Source of the DNA: Lepiota brunneoincarnata
Lineage: Eukaryota > Basidiomycota > Agaricomycetes > Agaricales > Agaricaceae
Direction of reading: 5' to 3'
Assembly: GCA_023014365.1 (NCBI GenBank)
Contig: JAEBUN010000022.1
Coordinates: forward strand, 1-64,000
Length of the DNA stretch: 64,000 bases
This document shows, piece after piece, positions 52,538 through 64,000 of the stretch (the first letter of the stretch is position 1; the number at the start of each line of letters is the position of its first letter). The notes under the pieces were generated by a model. That model was not told the DNA's origin. It worked only from the letters and a program-made list of their open reading frames with translations, and did not search any database. A program made the position numbers and the translations under genes.

Positions 52538-54555
52538 GTTGAATTTCACGAGACAAACACCAAAAGACTTGGACGCTGGCCCACCTTTCACCTGCGAAGC
52601 AGAAAAAGGTTCAAGCAAAGACCATAAAGTCACCCAACACGTCCTTCGAGAACAGTCTCAGGAAGGTCGACCCCCCAAAACAGAGAACTACTCAGAATTC
52701 CAATTGTCCAGAAGGTTCTGAAGGCCTCATCGCCGCTAGTACCTCTCAAAAGCGAAAAGATCCCGTTAACTCTTTAGCTGCGAACACAGCGAGTGGTTCA
52801 GCAGTTGCAGTATCGAGAGAAGTCGCACCGTCGATCTCTACTGTTCCCAGAATTACTATAAGGCTTCCAGCCTCAGCTCGCAACATAGCACATATTCTGC
52901 ACACCAAAAGCCAGGACGGTCAGACCGTTCCTACGCTAAGCTTAGCGTTTACAAACCAAAACTTGTTTCATACGAACCCTCCTGGTGCCTCTACGGTACC
53001 ACAGATATCACAGTCAACTCCGACTGTACAGACAAACCAAACCACGCCGTCTACGACGACTACAGCTAGTAAAATGGGACACGAGCGTATGCCAATTCCC
53101 TTTAGCAATAATGCTCCCAGATGGGATGCATCAAAACCACAGACATTGAGAAATTATCTCTGGACGCTTGAATGGCTCTTCACGATAACAAAGACAACGG
53201 ATCATGCAGAAAGGATAAATTGGGCAGTGTCATATGTGGACCAGGATATCCATGAAGAGTGGATGAGTTTTGCGGAGTTCCCAGCAGGAAGCTGGACAGG
53301 CTTCGTAGAGAGATTGAAGAAAGAGTATCCCAAGACTGTGGCAGCCGAGCAGGGCTCAGTGCAACGATTGAGGGAACTCTGCACAGAGAGTAGAGGCATT
53401 GTGATGAATGAGGAGCATAGAGTCTTGGACTTCAAAAGGCGATTCATTCTAGAAGCAGAAAAGTGCCTGAAGTTGCCAGCGGTAGTCTCGAACCGAGAGC
53501 TAGTTGAGTTATTTATGAGCGCACTGGACTCGGTGTTCCAGGATGTACTCAATGCGAGATTAGCAATCACCGGGGCATGTAGAACCGCAAGCGATGGGTC
53601 GGCACTGACTGCGAAGGATTTATGTGAAGAGGACCCCTATGATTGGAGGATTGTCGTGGATAAAGCCGTCGAAATTTCGATTGGCAAAACACTTATGTGA
53701 TCCCTTCATCAGGATTTGAGGCCGGTAAACTCGGCATCGATGAGCCATCCACCCGCAACGTCCGGAACAGGGACTTATGACCCGGTAGTAAAGTGAGAGC
53801 TGCAAAGCTTAAAGCAGAAATTTCAGGATGAAGTCTCACAGATGGCAGGTGGCCTCGCTGAGCTTAAGGACCTCATGAATATCCAGGGGCATACCTTAAA
53901 ATCATACTTAGAGAGCTTGGCGAAAGATGGACATAATCATGCCAGTTATAATCACGCTCAGAGGAATACTGGAAGTGGGTCGGCAGGGTCGCTTTCCGAC
54001 CACAAGTGTTTCTACTGCTGGTTATTAGGGCATAGTTGGTTATTCTGCCTGGACATGGAGGCGGATAAACAAGCTGGCCGAATTAGAGTCGAAGGGAACA
54101 AAATATATATGGGAGATGGCTCGAGTATCCCTTGAGGAGAAGGGCCTATTAAAGAGAAAGTGGCAAAGTACTATGCGACAAAGGGACAACTCTTCATTCA
54201 GATACCAGAACTGCTGGAGGTTGAGCCTGAGTTACCGCAAGTGCCAATGTCAGCGGTGTTTGCACAGAGAGCGTTCCCGAGGTCAGAAAACCAAAGGTCA
54301 CCAGCAGAAGAAGAAGTCCGCCATCTGAAGCAGCGCATGGAAATGTTGGAGACAGCTGCCATCCATGCCAGGAGTGCCCCAAAGGTTAAGCTTATGACCA
54401 GGAAGGAGGATAACGTCGAAATACAGTCTTTGGCCAAGCAATTGGCCCAGATACAGGCTAAGCTTAGCAGTTTGATGGATGGTACGCCCTCGGCAAGCCA
54501 GTATTTGGACACCAGAAGTGGTACGAAGACTAGGAACTCGGAGTCGGGTTTCTAA
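52538..54555 (+). pseudogene. gag: Gypsy-2R gag, broken
   Basis: Same architecture as Gypsy-2L gag, with MGHERMPIPFSNNAPRWDAS at about 53073 and a zinc knuckle C-F-Y-C near 54008. In-frame TGA codons at 53698-53700, about 53794 and 54133-54135 each replace a CGA of Gypsy-2L. Ends at the conserved G GGT TTC TAA (54546-54555). Confidence 0.88.
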
Positions 54556-55664
54556 AGGGTTCGAGGAAGGAGCCGGCTCTGAAGAAGAAGGTTGCCTTCG
54601 CCAGAGGACAGACTCCTGAGGACGTGTCGGATTCCGAGCAATCAGAAGAATCAGAAAATGAGGAAATAGGGCAGACAACGGAGAAACCAATGCGTGCCGC
54701 AGCAGGAGAATTACCATATAAGAATGTGAAACCACTGTGCCCAGTCATTGAGGTACCACCGCTGCCTGTCAGAAGGATGGAATCATCCAAGAAAGAGCCT
54801 GCGTATAAGCACCAGGCCCCTATAGAGAGGAATGTCGATGTTGAGGAAGTACTCAGCAGGGTATTGAAGTGAGAACCCTCAGTATCGCATGGAGAACTCT
54901 TGGCATTGTCACCTTTATACAGGAACGCTTATAGAGAGCAAATTATGAGAAAACGGGTACCCACAAGTCAAAGCTTAATAGCAGGAGTAGGGCCCGGGGA
55001 CGATGATACAGAAGATATAGAGATTAATAGTGGGCCAGTACAAGTCATGATAACGGAGCTAGCAGACGGTCCTCAGAAGTATGATACGGTGCTCCGAGAA
55101 GGCTCAGCAACCCAAGCCTGGGTAGCTCAGGATCCAATCATGCAGTACTTGGAGTCACTACCCCAAAGAGACAGGGGATGACAAGTGTTTATTGCGAAAG
55201 AATGCGAGCCGTTGAGAGTAGTGCCAACTCTGATAAATGGGATTCGGCAGGAAGAGGCCTTGCTAGATAGCGGGTCACAGATCATCTCCATGAGTCAGGA
55301 AGCGGCGATTGCATGTCAAGCTTCTTGGGACCCAGATACTACGATAAATTTGCAGAGTGCAAATGGGCAGGTTGAAAAGACTTGTGGATTGGCAAAGAAC
55401 GTAGGCTTTACCTGCGGGGGAGTCACAATCTATTTGCAAGTTCACATCGTTCGTAGCCCTGCGTATCGAGTACTCCTGGGATGATCCTTTGATGTAATGA
55501 CAGCTAGCAAAGTCAGGAATAGCACCAGTGGCAAGCAAACCTTGGTTATTACGGACCCAAATACCAGAGAACGGGCTGTGTTACCAACTTATGCTTGAGG
55601 AGAGTGTAATCCTCCTAAGCTTAGGGAAAACAGTCAAAATTTTCAAGAAACCTCAATGAGTTGA
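54546..55664 (+). pseudogene. pro: Gypsy-2R protease ORF, broken
   Basis: Protease region with active site [13 protein letters not shown] still present. TGA stops at about 54870, 55179-55181, 55482-55484 and about 55597 correspond to CGA or CGG in Gypsy-2L. It ends at TGA 55662-55664; the A AAT TTT site (55637-55643) is conserved. Confidence 0.85.
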
Positions 55665-58600
55665 CTGAGGGACAAGGAGAGGTGGCTTGTATAATAGACT
55701 ATGATGATGAGAAGGGCCCTGTCGTCGCACAAACACTAAGCTTAGCAAAAGGAAGCTTCTCAGAGGCCGAGCTACAGCTAATGTTCATTGACTGAGTCAT
55801 ACACGATGAGGACTGTCCACAAGAAGATAAAGCGATGGCGTTATTGTGCCTAGGATGCATAGCCAACGTGCAGGGCACAGAGGACCAGGGAATAACTGTC
55901 TTCGAAACAGAAGAAGATGACAAAGATACGGTACAATGCCTGGCTGGGAAGAAATATAAACCAGTAGCCTTAAAAGTGAGGCCAGTGTTGGGTGATCTAC
56001 CAGAGAGATTCAGGATAAAACAAGAAATAAAAGGGGACCCACTGGCAGAAATGCCTGAGCTTAGCGTGCATCCTCCAGAGTTTGTCCCAACAGGCAGATA
56101 TACGGAGGAGCATAAGCTTAAGCTGGACGAAGCCCATGCAGGGGATTTCTTGTGGCCAGAGGAAAGAAAGCTGATGCACCACATCATGATGCTTCAAGAA
56201 AAGGCATTCGCCTGGACAGATGAGGAAAAGGGATGTTTTAGGGAAGATTTCTTCCCGCCAATCGAGATACCAACGGTAGACCAAAACGACTATCTGCGCT
56301 GATGAAATCACCGTAGTGGGTTTTGAATGCTCTTATAAAGGACAGTTGCCTGCCACAGACACCATTGGGAAGATATTAAGATGGGGGGATTGCGAGAATG
56401 TTTCCGAGCTAAGGGGTTTTCTAGGAACAGCTACGCACTGCAGGAATCATATCCTGAAGTTTATAGCCATTGCTGCACCTCTATATGAAAAGCTTAAGAA
56501 AGGGCAAGAGTTTGAATGGGGAGAAAATGAACGGAAAGCGCAGCAGGAGCTGAAAGATGTGATTCAACGCTGTTTCCCGACCAGGAACCCCGAATTCTCA
56601 AGTAAACAACCCATAGTAGTAGCTGTGGATACCTCATGGAGGGTGGTGGGATACTACATATATGTATCAGCGAGATGGCGAAGACGCTAAGCTTATACAT
56701 TATGCGAAGTTTGGGTCAATATTATTGGACGAGAGACAGCAGAGGTATTCTCAGCCCAAGCGAGAGCTATGCAGTTTAAGAATGGTGCTGGAACAGGAGA
56801 AATATTTATTGTGGGGATCGAGAAATCTAGTAGTGGAAACAGACGCGAAGTTTCTCTTTGGGATGTTAAACAACCCAGGAAAACTCCCGAACGCTACTGT
56901 AAACCATTGGGTGGACTTCATTAGATTGTTCCACTTCACGCTAGTACACAAAGAAGGAAAGACATTTGGGCTGGATGGACTGTCCAGACAATGTTACTAT
57001 CCCGGTGATGAGACAGCCCGTCGTTTCGACGACGGATCCGAGGATGAGGGAGAGGAGTTCGAGTTGATCAAAGAAGATCCGGGGGCTGCAGATCCGTTAC
57101 CCTTGGAAGCCTTCTGTGATGAGATCGACAGTCGCTCTGGCTTCTACCAGGGTCTGGTGCATGATGTGTATGATTTTGAGTATGAGCTGGATCAAGCTCG
57201 GGAAGAGTACTTGGATGAACAACAGGCTAAGCTTAGGGTTATAGAAGACCCAGCCTGTCCAGAAAACCATCGACAAGTACTAAGCTTAATGACGGATGTC
57301 AGGCTAGTGCCAGATTTCGAAGAGGAAAAGTCAACCGAGATAGAGGAAGCATATGATGAGTCGCGCAGGACAGATACAGCGCAAATACAGGACAAAAGAA
57401 TACCCAAAGTCAGGGAATACCTGAAAACAGAGGGCAGTAGCGCAGCTGAAGGCTTGGCTGAGCCGGATCTGCATAAGCTTAAGCATATGGTGGAGCATTT
57501 CTTCTTGGACGAAGAGGGGAGACTGTATAGGATGAGCCCTAGCAGTCAGCATCAGCTAGTAGTGGATAAGGAGCAACGAATGTATATGTTGCGAGCCAGC
57601 CACGACTTCCTAGGACACAGGGGAATATACACAACCACTAAGCTTATAACGCAGAGGTTCTGGTGGCTGGAAGTTGAAGGAGACGTAGCTTGGTATGTGC
57701 AATCATGCCATCTATGCCAGCAACGGCAAAAGGCGATCATCGAGACGCCGCCAATAGTAACGCCCACGCCGTCGATATTCCAAGTGCTACATGTGGACAC
57801 ACTACATATGACGCCAAGTTCTAATGGGTGTAGTTATATTGTGCATGGAAGGTGTGGACTGTCATCCTGGATGGAGGCAAAAGCGTTGAGAAAAGAGAAT
57901 GCCAGTTTGATTGCACAGTGGTTATTTGAAGATATCATTTGCCGATGGGGCTGTATAGTGAAGATTGTCACGGACAACAGTTCTCCATTTAAGAAAGCTG
58001 TTCGATGGCTGGAAGAAAAATATGGGATAAAAGGAGTAACAATATCTCCTTACAATTCCAAAGCGAACGGGATTATTGAAAGAGCCCACTGGGATGTGCG
58101 GCAAATGTTGTACAAAGCTACAGATGGAGATGTCAAAAAGTGGTATTGGCACCTACCGCACGTTATGTGGGCAGATCAGATAACCATTAGAAAAGGAATG
58201 GGGTGTTCCCCGTACTTTCTGGTAACCAGAGCGCACCCGACACTACCTCTGGATGTCAAAGAGGCCACTTGGCTAGTACAACTACCAAATAAGTACTTAA
58301 CCACGGCCGAGTTGATAGGATACCGAGCTCAGGCTTTGGCAAAACATGTTCAGCATGTTGAGGAGGTGCGTCAGCATGTTTCAGACACTAAGCTTAGCAA
58401 GGCTTGGGAGATGGAACAACAAGCAGCGCATAAGATAAAAGATTATCGCTTCAGCCCGGGAGATTTAGTATTAGTGAGAAACACAGCTATAGAGAGCTCA
58501 GCAGACAGGAAGATGAAACCCAGGTATCTAGGGCCCATGGTGGTCATATCTAGATCAAAGGGAGGATCATATATCCTGGCAGAGTTGGATGGCTCTGTAT

Positions 58601-58776
58601 GGCAGAATAAAGTGGTGGCATTCAGAGTAATTCCCTACTTAGCCAGAAAACATATGCTGTTGCCACTGGAGTTACAAGAGTTGTTAGATCTGTCGCCAGA
58701 GGGACTGAAGACCCTGGAGGAGACTACTGAGGATGAGCCTAGTGACAGATGGGAGCCAGAAGAGTTGGAGGGATAG
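55637..58776 (+). pseudogene. pol: Gypsy-2R pol, RT core deleted
   Basis: Collinear with Gypsy-2L pol, but the segment from after EIPTV to before [11 protein letters not shown] is missing, removing the YIDD catalytic box and shifting the frame. A TGA from CGA lies near 55794 and a 4-nt insertion near 56668 shifts the frame again. RNase H and integrase (56662-58776, 704 codons) remain open, with [14 protein letters not shown] and GIIERAHWD, so only the second half is a long frame. Not able to reverse transcribe by itself. Confidence 0.9.
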
Positions 58777-58853
58777 AAAAAAACCTGATATTGTGGACAG
58801 AACTATCTACTTATCGAAGGAAAACTATCCTAGGGACTGTAAAAGCGTTAAGC

Positions 58854-60204
58854 TTAAGCGGGGGAGGGCTTGTTCAAGTCGGAAAGGTTGCACAAAAGAC
58901 TTTTGAGACGGATGCGCTCTTGAATAAGGAATTGGAACCTCTTTAAGTTAGCTTCGAGCGAGGGAATAGCCTCGATGAAGTCCCGGCTGAGCGAATTGAG
59001 GTCGCATTTGACAGACCGAGCATCGTCACTGCGAGATTCGGACTCGTACTCATCGCAAGAGTAAGACAGGAGGTTTTGGAGTTCCTGGAGCAAACGAGCT
59101 GCCCAGAACAAGTGTCAGAACCACTAAGCTTAGTGAACAGAAGTGAGAAATTGCCCACCGGATAAGCCTGTGGAGGTGTGCTCATCGGAAGCAGACTCGG
59201 TATGGGCACGCTTGGCAGTATTGGCGTTGGCTTTGGCTAGAACCTGTTCAGCCTGGGCATAACAGCAGTGTTTAGTGTTCATATTGGGAACTTGACAATA
59301 GGGAAGAAGACGGACAGTGCCTTTAGACGAGGAGGACTTTTTGACGGCCTCCTAGCGAAGGATGAAGTCAGAATCAGTGGTTAGGGGGAGTGGAGCTGGC
59401 GCACCACGTCGGAGGTAGACAAACGACGCTTGCAATAAGGCAAGACTATACGAACCTCTTCAACGATAGCTTGAGAGACCTCCTCATCGACCATCATGTC
59501 CTGGAGGCGAGCGATTATCTCAGCCAATGTAATAGGTTGAGAAGCAGCTATATTACTGTGTCAGCACTGGTTGCTCAGGAGTTGGAAGCACTGGTCATAC
59601 TCTCAGCAAGCTTGGTATCGGTGTCTACCACAACAGCAGCAGAGACAGGGGCCTTGCGACCTTTGCGAGGCTAAGCTTATATGTACATGAGGAGACGATT
59701 GGAGCCAAAAGAACACTAAGCTTACGCATTTGGGGACAGCAGAGCCTTTGGCAACGTTGGAGGAAGTAGAGCCAGTTGTGGACGATGGGTTCTGAGCCTC
59801 TTTGGTCCTTAATTTGTGGGATTCTTCAGAACGAACACGATTAATACGGCTACAGCATTCAGAGAGCGCCTTATAGATTGCGGGCATCTCATAAGACGAA
59901 TGGTAGTTGTTTTGGTAAATTTCATAGAGCTTGCGGATACAGAAGACGTAGTCCTGGTTGACATGAAGCTTGATAGCCTCATTATCCTCTGATAACGCTT
60001 CAATATAAGCAGACTAGAAATGATTTAGAAACGGCGAGAGAAGCATGGAAAGAGTAGACATACCCCAGGGGCGTCGAACGCAAGGAGAGCCTTCTCGACG
60101 AGGGGATGAGCGACTTGGCTGTTTTGCAGGCACTGAAGATGACCTTTGGCATTGCTGATGAGATCATTGAGCTCAACCTGGAGATGGGGGATAGAAGAAG
60201 CCAT
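58854..60204 (-). pseudogene. Antisense gene E2 copy in Gypsy-2R, decayed
   Basis: Counterpart of E2 on the minus strand, start codon 60204-60202. Many Arg codons have become His or Cys (CG to CA/TG), for example KGHLQCLQNSQVAHP in exon 1, and a CGA has become TGA in exon 3 (near 59575). The intron-borne TAAGCTTA sites (about 59673 and 59716) and the C-terminal helical exon are retained. Probably non-functional. Confidence 0.75.
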
Positions 60205-60890
60205 TTTCTTGCGAAGGGTGTCTGCTAGAATAAGGCGTCGCTCCCTCGCTTTTATAAGAAAAGGCCGTAGGCAGTGATGACGAATCATAATGAGTGGATG
60301 AAGAGCACCCTCCACCCTAAGCTTATGACCTGAGGGGCCTAGGAAACCTGTAATCTTGAGTAGCCAGCCTTCAACAGACTTGCTGAACCACAGTTGCCTT
60401 ATTAGGTAACATGTCACCAGGGTCTCGCAGTTATCAGTGTGCACAGGGATTCTGATGGAACGGTGAGGGCACCGAGTTCAATTTGGCTAGGGGGAGATGG
60501 GCCCCAAGTGGCGCAAGTGGCGCTTCAGTTTTGTTTGACGCGACCTTTTTCGCGGCAAACACCGTGTACAGGCTGGTTTGGGTCCGGGCTTGTAAGAAAA
60601 CCAGAACGGATGACCAGGTCACTACGCGTTGCGGGTCACGGCGCGCTGAGATGTCAATAAACATCACTGATAGATCAGAGAGGCATATAATGAGTATATA
60701 AGTGACTGGCAACCTAAACTAGCTTAGGAGTCTCCCAGGAGGTCTTTAGCTTAGCTTTAGGAGATGACAAGAAAGTCAGAAACAGTTTAGCTTAACTCAG
60801 TAGGAGACAAGGAACAACAAGATGACTATTGGGATGTATATACATGACAAGATTATATACTACATCCAAGAAGTAAACTAGGCGCAGAGA

Positions 60891-62920
60891 TCACTCAAGG
60901 TCTTCTAGAACAGACTCCGGATCCTGAGTCATCAGGAAAGCGAGGAAGAGAAGCGATTTGAGCTCCTCGAATTCCTCGTATGTCGGGACCCCCGGAAAGT
61001 TGTTGGCAAACTCAAAGAACGCCCAGACGTCTTCAAGGGAGTCAGCCATACCCATCTCTACAAAAGCCATGTCATTACCATCCAAGGCAGTCCTGGTAGC
61101 TTGCATCTCCTGGACGAATTGGTAAACTACACGGCGGTGGTGAAACGCTGAAGCCTTGTAAGTGACGCGGTTTGCCTCCAGGCTGACCAAGCTAGAGGAC
61201 ACAACATGCGCGAATGCGGCCAGATCTAGAAAAATAAAGAGAATAAGAAAAGGGAAAAATAGTGAACAGAGAAACTTACGGTATTCACTGGTCAGTGAGG
61301 ATGTGACCAAGGCATTCGCAATGCCAGCCGAAACCTGGGGATGGTCCGCGAAGGTACAAGGGTAGTTGTACAAGTCGCAGCTGCGACACTTCTTACCCTT
61401 GCCCAGAGGCTCGCACTCCAACTTATGAGCAGCGCAAGAAGGACACTGAGACCGAGGTGGCACGTACTGGAGCAGATGTCAAAGCCGTCAGTAAGGAACC
61501 ACGAGAAAACTTGGAGAACGTACCAAAAGCTGGCTAGCTGCCAGCAGCCTAGGAAAGTCCTCACAAAAGAGCGGGACTGGGTGCCGGTATCCATGGTCCC
61601 AAATAATTTTGGCCTCAGAGCGCCGAACGCGAGCCTGGGGAACGTATTTCTTCGTCTGCATGTTGGAACTCTTCTTGGACGAAAGGACGCATTGTTGACG
61701 CGACGGGCCAGCATGAGGGGACTCTTGAGGGATCTCCGGAACCACCGGGCTAGGCAAACGAGAAAGGACGGGGGTCAGAGAAGCTAAGAACGCGTCTTGA
61801 AAAACAAAAGTTGGTTCTTGAGGGGCAGGCGAAGGCTCCAGAAGGAGCTCCAAATCTGGAGAAGGAGAAATCTCCATGGCGCTTGCAGGAGACTCGACTG
61901 GAGCACCAGCTAAGTGAGGTGGTGATGGTGTTGGGCACCTAGGTGAAGCCAGCACATGTTGCCCATCCAGAGACGAGGACCAGCTAAAAATTTTAAAGAG
62001 GTCAGCTTGAGAGACCTCAGGGACTGGAGAACGTGATGGCGAGTTTGAATTCGCCAAGAATAGAGGCGTAGGGGGCGGCGTCGATGGTTTCGCCTTCTGT
62101 TTGCCTTTAAGGGCAGCTGGGATACGCGCTAAAGCGGAAGTTAGCAGAAAGGACAAATATACCTTGTAAAAGACTAAGCTTATGCGTTGAAACAGTCGAA
62201 GAGGCTATGGGAGAGGAGGGGTGGTTTGTTGAAGGGCCTGGCACCTCTGAACCTGATGCAATACCCAGGGGAGGGAGCACCAGCGAGCCTTCACCGTCAA
62301 AGGAGCGCAGAGAGACAGCAAGAGGGGGCAGCGACATTAAACTTGACAAGGCCTCTGTGGACAATCCACCAGAGGGCCCGCCAACGGGGATACCTGATGA
62401 GGGTTCTGCAGAAAATCCGGCAGAGCGCTTGTCGGTTGGATTGCACAACAGCGCGATGGAAATCACATGCCTTGGCACTGGAGTGGACAAGGGAGAGGCC
62501 GGTGGAGGAGTTGGTGCACAAGGTGGAGAGTACAGTGGAGGAGGGGTCCTTGCCACACTCACCTGACAATTTCCGCAAGCTCCTCGAGCTCCTCGCCCTC
62601 CTCTAGCTCTCCTAGTATGCGGTGCTGGTGGTTCCCATTGAGGTAGGAGGTTGCGACGCGCCGGGAGGCGAATAGTGAGACCTAAAAGTAGAGAAAACAT
62701 AAGTAAAGACAACGAGAACAGGGGAAAACGCGACTTACGTTGTGCGATCAATGATGAAGGCGTGCCTTGGGAAGCCGTTGAGGCGTTGCTCGGCCCAGGG
62801 TAGCCTGAAAACAGTGTTAAGAAAACAGAGAAAACTGTAACTCGAACTCTACTTACTGGAAGAAGAGTCTGAGTCCTCCTTGTAGCGAGCACGTTTGCTG
62901 CTGCACGTGTTTCTGTCCAT
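60891..62920 (-). pseudogene. Antisense gene E1 copy in Gypsy-2R, one splice site lost
   Basis: Start codon 62920-62918, stop 60893-60891. Every exon I can align with E1 is still open, and the zinc cluster is intact (C-P-S-C...C...C-R-S-C...C near 61440-61350), though some Arg are now His or Gln. The exon-3 donor has changed from GTAAGC to ATAAGC (near 62177), a CpG transition; a GTATAT 25 nt downstream might substitute. Function is doubtful but not excluded, hence the pseudogene call at moderate confidence. Confidence 0.6.
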
Positions 62921-63236
62921 TGTTGATAGAAGTGGGCATTAAAAAGTGAATATGCGAGCAGGATAGACGAGTAAGAAGTAAGAGGGAGAACGAAGGAGAT
63001 GAAACGAGACCTTGGGACATTTAAAAGACCCAATAACGAGATAAAAATTTAAGCTATAGCAACAAGAAGTTGATCTATACATTTAAACTTGGTGACATGA
63101 CATCATTCTGAAATAAGCTTAGTGAAAGTGCGCTACCCTTGAAGCTGGTGAACGTTCTAGACCATAGAGCGCATCAGAGAGACTCAGATACTGCAAATTT
63201 GAAGGAGATAATGACTGAGGACAGTCAGCAATTTGG

Positions 63237-64000
63237 TTAGGGGGAGATGATACGCCGATTTCACGCCTATACATGAATTCCGTACTCCGGAACAATTCTC
63301 TACATAGAATCATTAGCTATATCATTAAAGAACTCTATAGAGGATTGGTACTATATCCCGTAGTAGCCAGTTCGACCGAACTGAGGATATTCGAGCCTCG
63401 GAAGTGTTCAAACCAGCTCATTATCACTAAGCTTAGTGAACCAAGCTATCAGAACGCTCTCCGGAGGGATTCAGGGCTCTACATAGCCTATCAAGTATAC
63501 CCCGGTCGCATCAAGGGACCTTACGAGCAGTTTTCTGATGAACCTGAATGCGTTTGAACATAAAAGAATGTACCTAGTGGCTGTCGCAGGCGTATTACGT
63601 CTATAGCAAGTTCAATAATGATGACCGGACCATGGAACGGAACGTCCAACGTTCGGGAGGCAATACCTGATGCCCAAAACCCTAGAAATATCAAAGACTC
63701 CTAATTAACGAGTGCTTTGTGGGTCCCGGCACTTTGGCATACTGCTTAACTGAGATTAATTACAACGGATCAAGGAATTGTCCATCCGCTATACATTCCG
63801 ATCATAATTGATCCGGAAACTTAACGCGCTCGCATGGACACAGAATAATGCAGACGAGCATGGAACACGTCTGGTTGGATTGCCATTCGTTAATCAGAGA
63901 AAAACCCATAACCCAGGGTGAGGTAGAAATGCTGCCAAACCTTCCAAAATGTTCTACAGTGCCTGTAACAATTAAGCTTATTGTTTTCTATTTCATATTT
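63237..64000 (+). repeat. Gypsy-2R polypurine tract and partial 3' LTR
   Basis: TTAGGGGGAGA (63237-63247) is followed by the LTR start TGATACGCCG at 63248. The LTR runs off the window; about 550 bp are missing. The visible 753 bp differ from 51206 onward at scattered positions, most of them CG versus TG or CA. Confidence 0.92.

Larger units (their letters stand above)
51206..64000 (+). mobile_element. Gypsy-2R: mutated second copy of Gypsy-2 (cut by window end)
   Basis: Same family and same gene order as Gypsy-2L but in plus orientation: 5' LTR 51206-52508, PBS, gag, pro, pol, antisense E2 and E1, purine tract, 3' LTR from 63248. It is inserted in copy B independently of the Copia. Many C to T and G to A changes at CpG make TGA stops in gag, pro and pol, about 645 bp of the RT core is deleted (junction near 56280), and a 4-nt insertion near 56668 shifts the frame. 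Its two LTRs differ at many, mostly CpG, positions, so it is much older than Gypsy-2L. Confidence 0.93.

Overview
This window looks like a transposon-rich stretch of a filamentous basidiomycete (Agaricomycete-like) genome. The reasons are very short introns (about 39-62 nt, GT...AG), chromovirus-like Ty3/Gypsy and Ty1/Copia elements, a fungal Zn(II)2Cys6 protein, and genes whose N-termini carry the 'F-x-G-A-H...I-x-G-G-x-F...D-I' leader seen in many mushroom proteins. No bacterial, organellar, tRNA or rRNA gene was recognised. The species cannot be named from the sequence.

Layout. (1) 1 to about 6.6 kb: a minus-strand Ty3/Gypsy element (Gypsy-1) running off the left edge. Its pol is open to the edge; gag-protease and pol are joined by a -1 frameshift site; its PBS and 5' LTR lie to the right. 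(2) About 6.6-9.0 kb: no gene I can support. (3) 9.0-31.5 kb: an array of small plus-strand multi-exon genes built from a repeated roughly 30-residue module (D-N-S-V ... N-V-x-I-x-P-N-N-S-x-Q), often followed by a proline-rich tail. Most of the array is a diverged direct duplication (copy A about 11.7-22.1 kb, copy B about 23.0-32.0 kb, resuming at 50.96-51.2 kb). I count 17 modules. Two gene pairs keep intact frames and identical splice phases in both copies. (4) 32.0-51.0 kb: a plus-strand Ty1/Copia element (TSD GAAGT) inserted in copy B. Copy A still shows the unoccupied site. A 13.9-kb minus-strand Ty3/Gypsy element (Gypsy-2L, TSD GCGA) is inserted inside the Copia 5' LTR. (5) 51.2-64.0 kb: a second, plus-strand copy of the same Gypsy family (Gypsy-2R), mutated and running off the right edge.

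Gypsy-2 is the most unusual object. Besides gag, protease and pol (linked by two -1 slippery sites) it carries two spliced genes on the opposite strand between pol and the 3' LTR: a 587-aa, six-exon Zn(II)2Cys6 protein and a 357-aa, six-exon basic/helical protein. The whole element is also studded with the palindrome TAAGCTTA (28 exact copies in 13,883 bp, about 0.2 expected), in LTRs, coding sequence on both strands and intron ends. A testable idea is that an element-encoded DNA-binding protein recognises this dispersed motif, much as VANC proteins act on motifs dispersed in Arabidopsis VANDAL elements. That is inference.

Mutational history can be read directly. Every in-frame stop in the Copia polyprotein is TGA at a position where CGA (Arg) fits, and Gypsy-2R is full of CpG to TpG/CpA changes. 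Gypsy-2L is nearly pristine: its 1285-bp LTRs differ at two sites, both CpG transitions. The order of events is therefore duplication of the module array, Copia insertion (LTRs about 7-8% different), CpG decay, then very recent insertion of Gypsy-2L into the Copia LTR. Gypsy-2R is an independent, older insertion.
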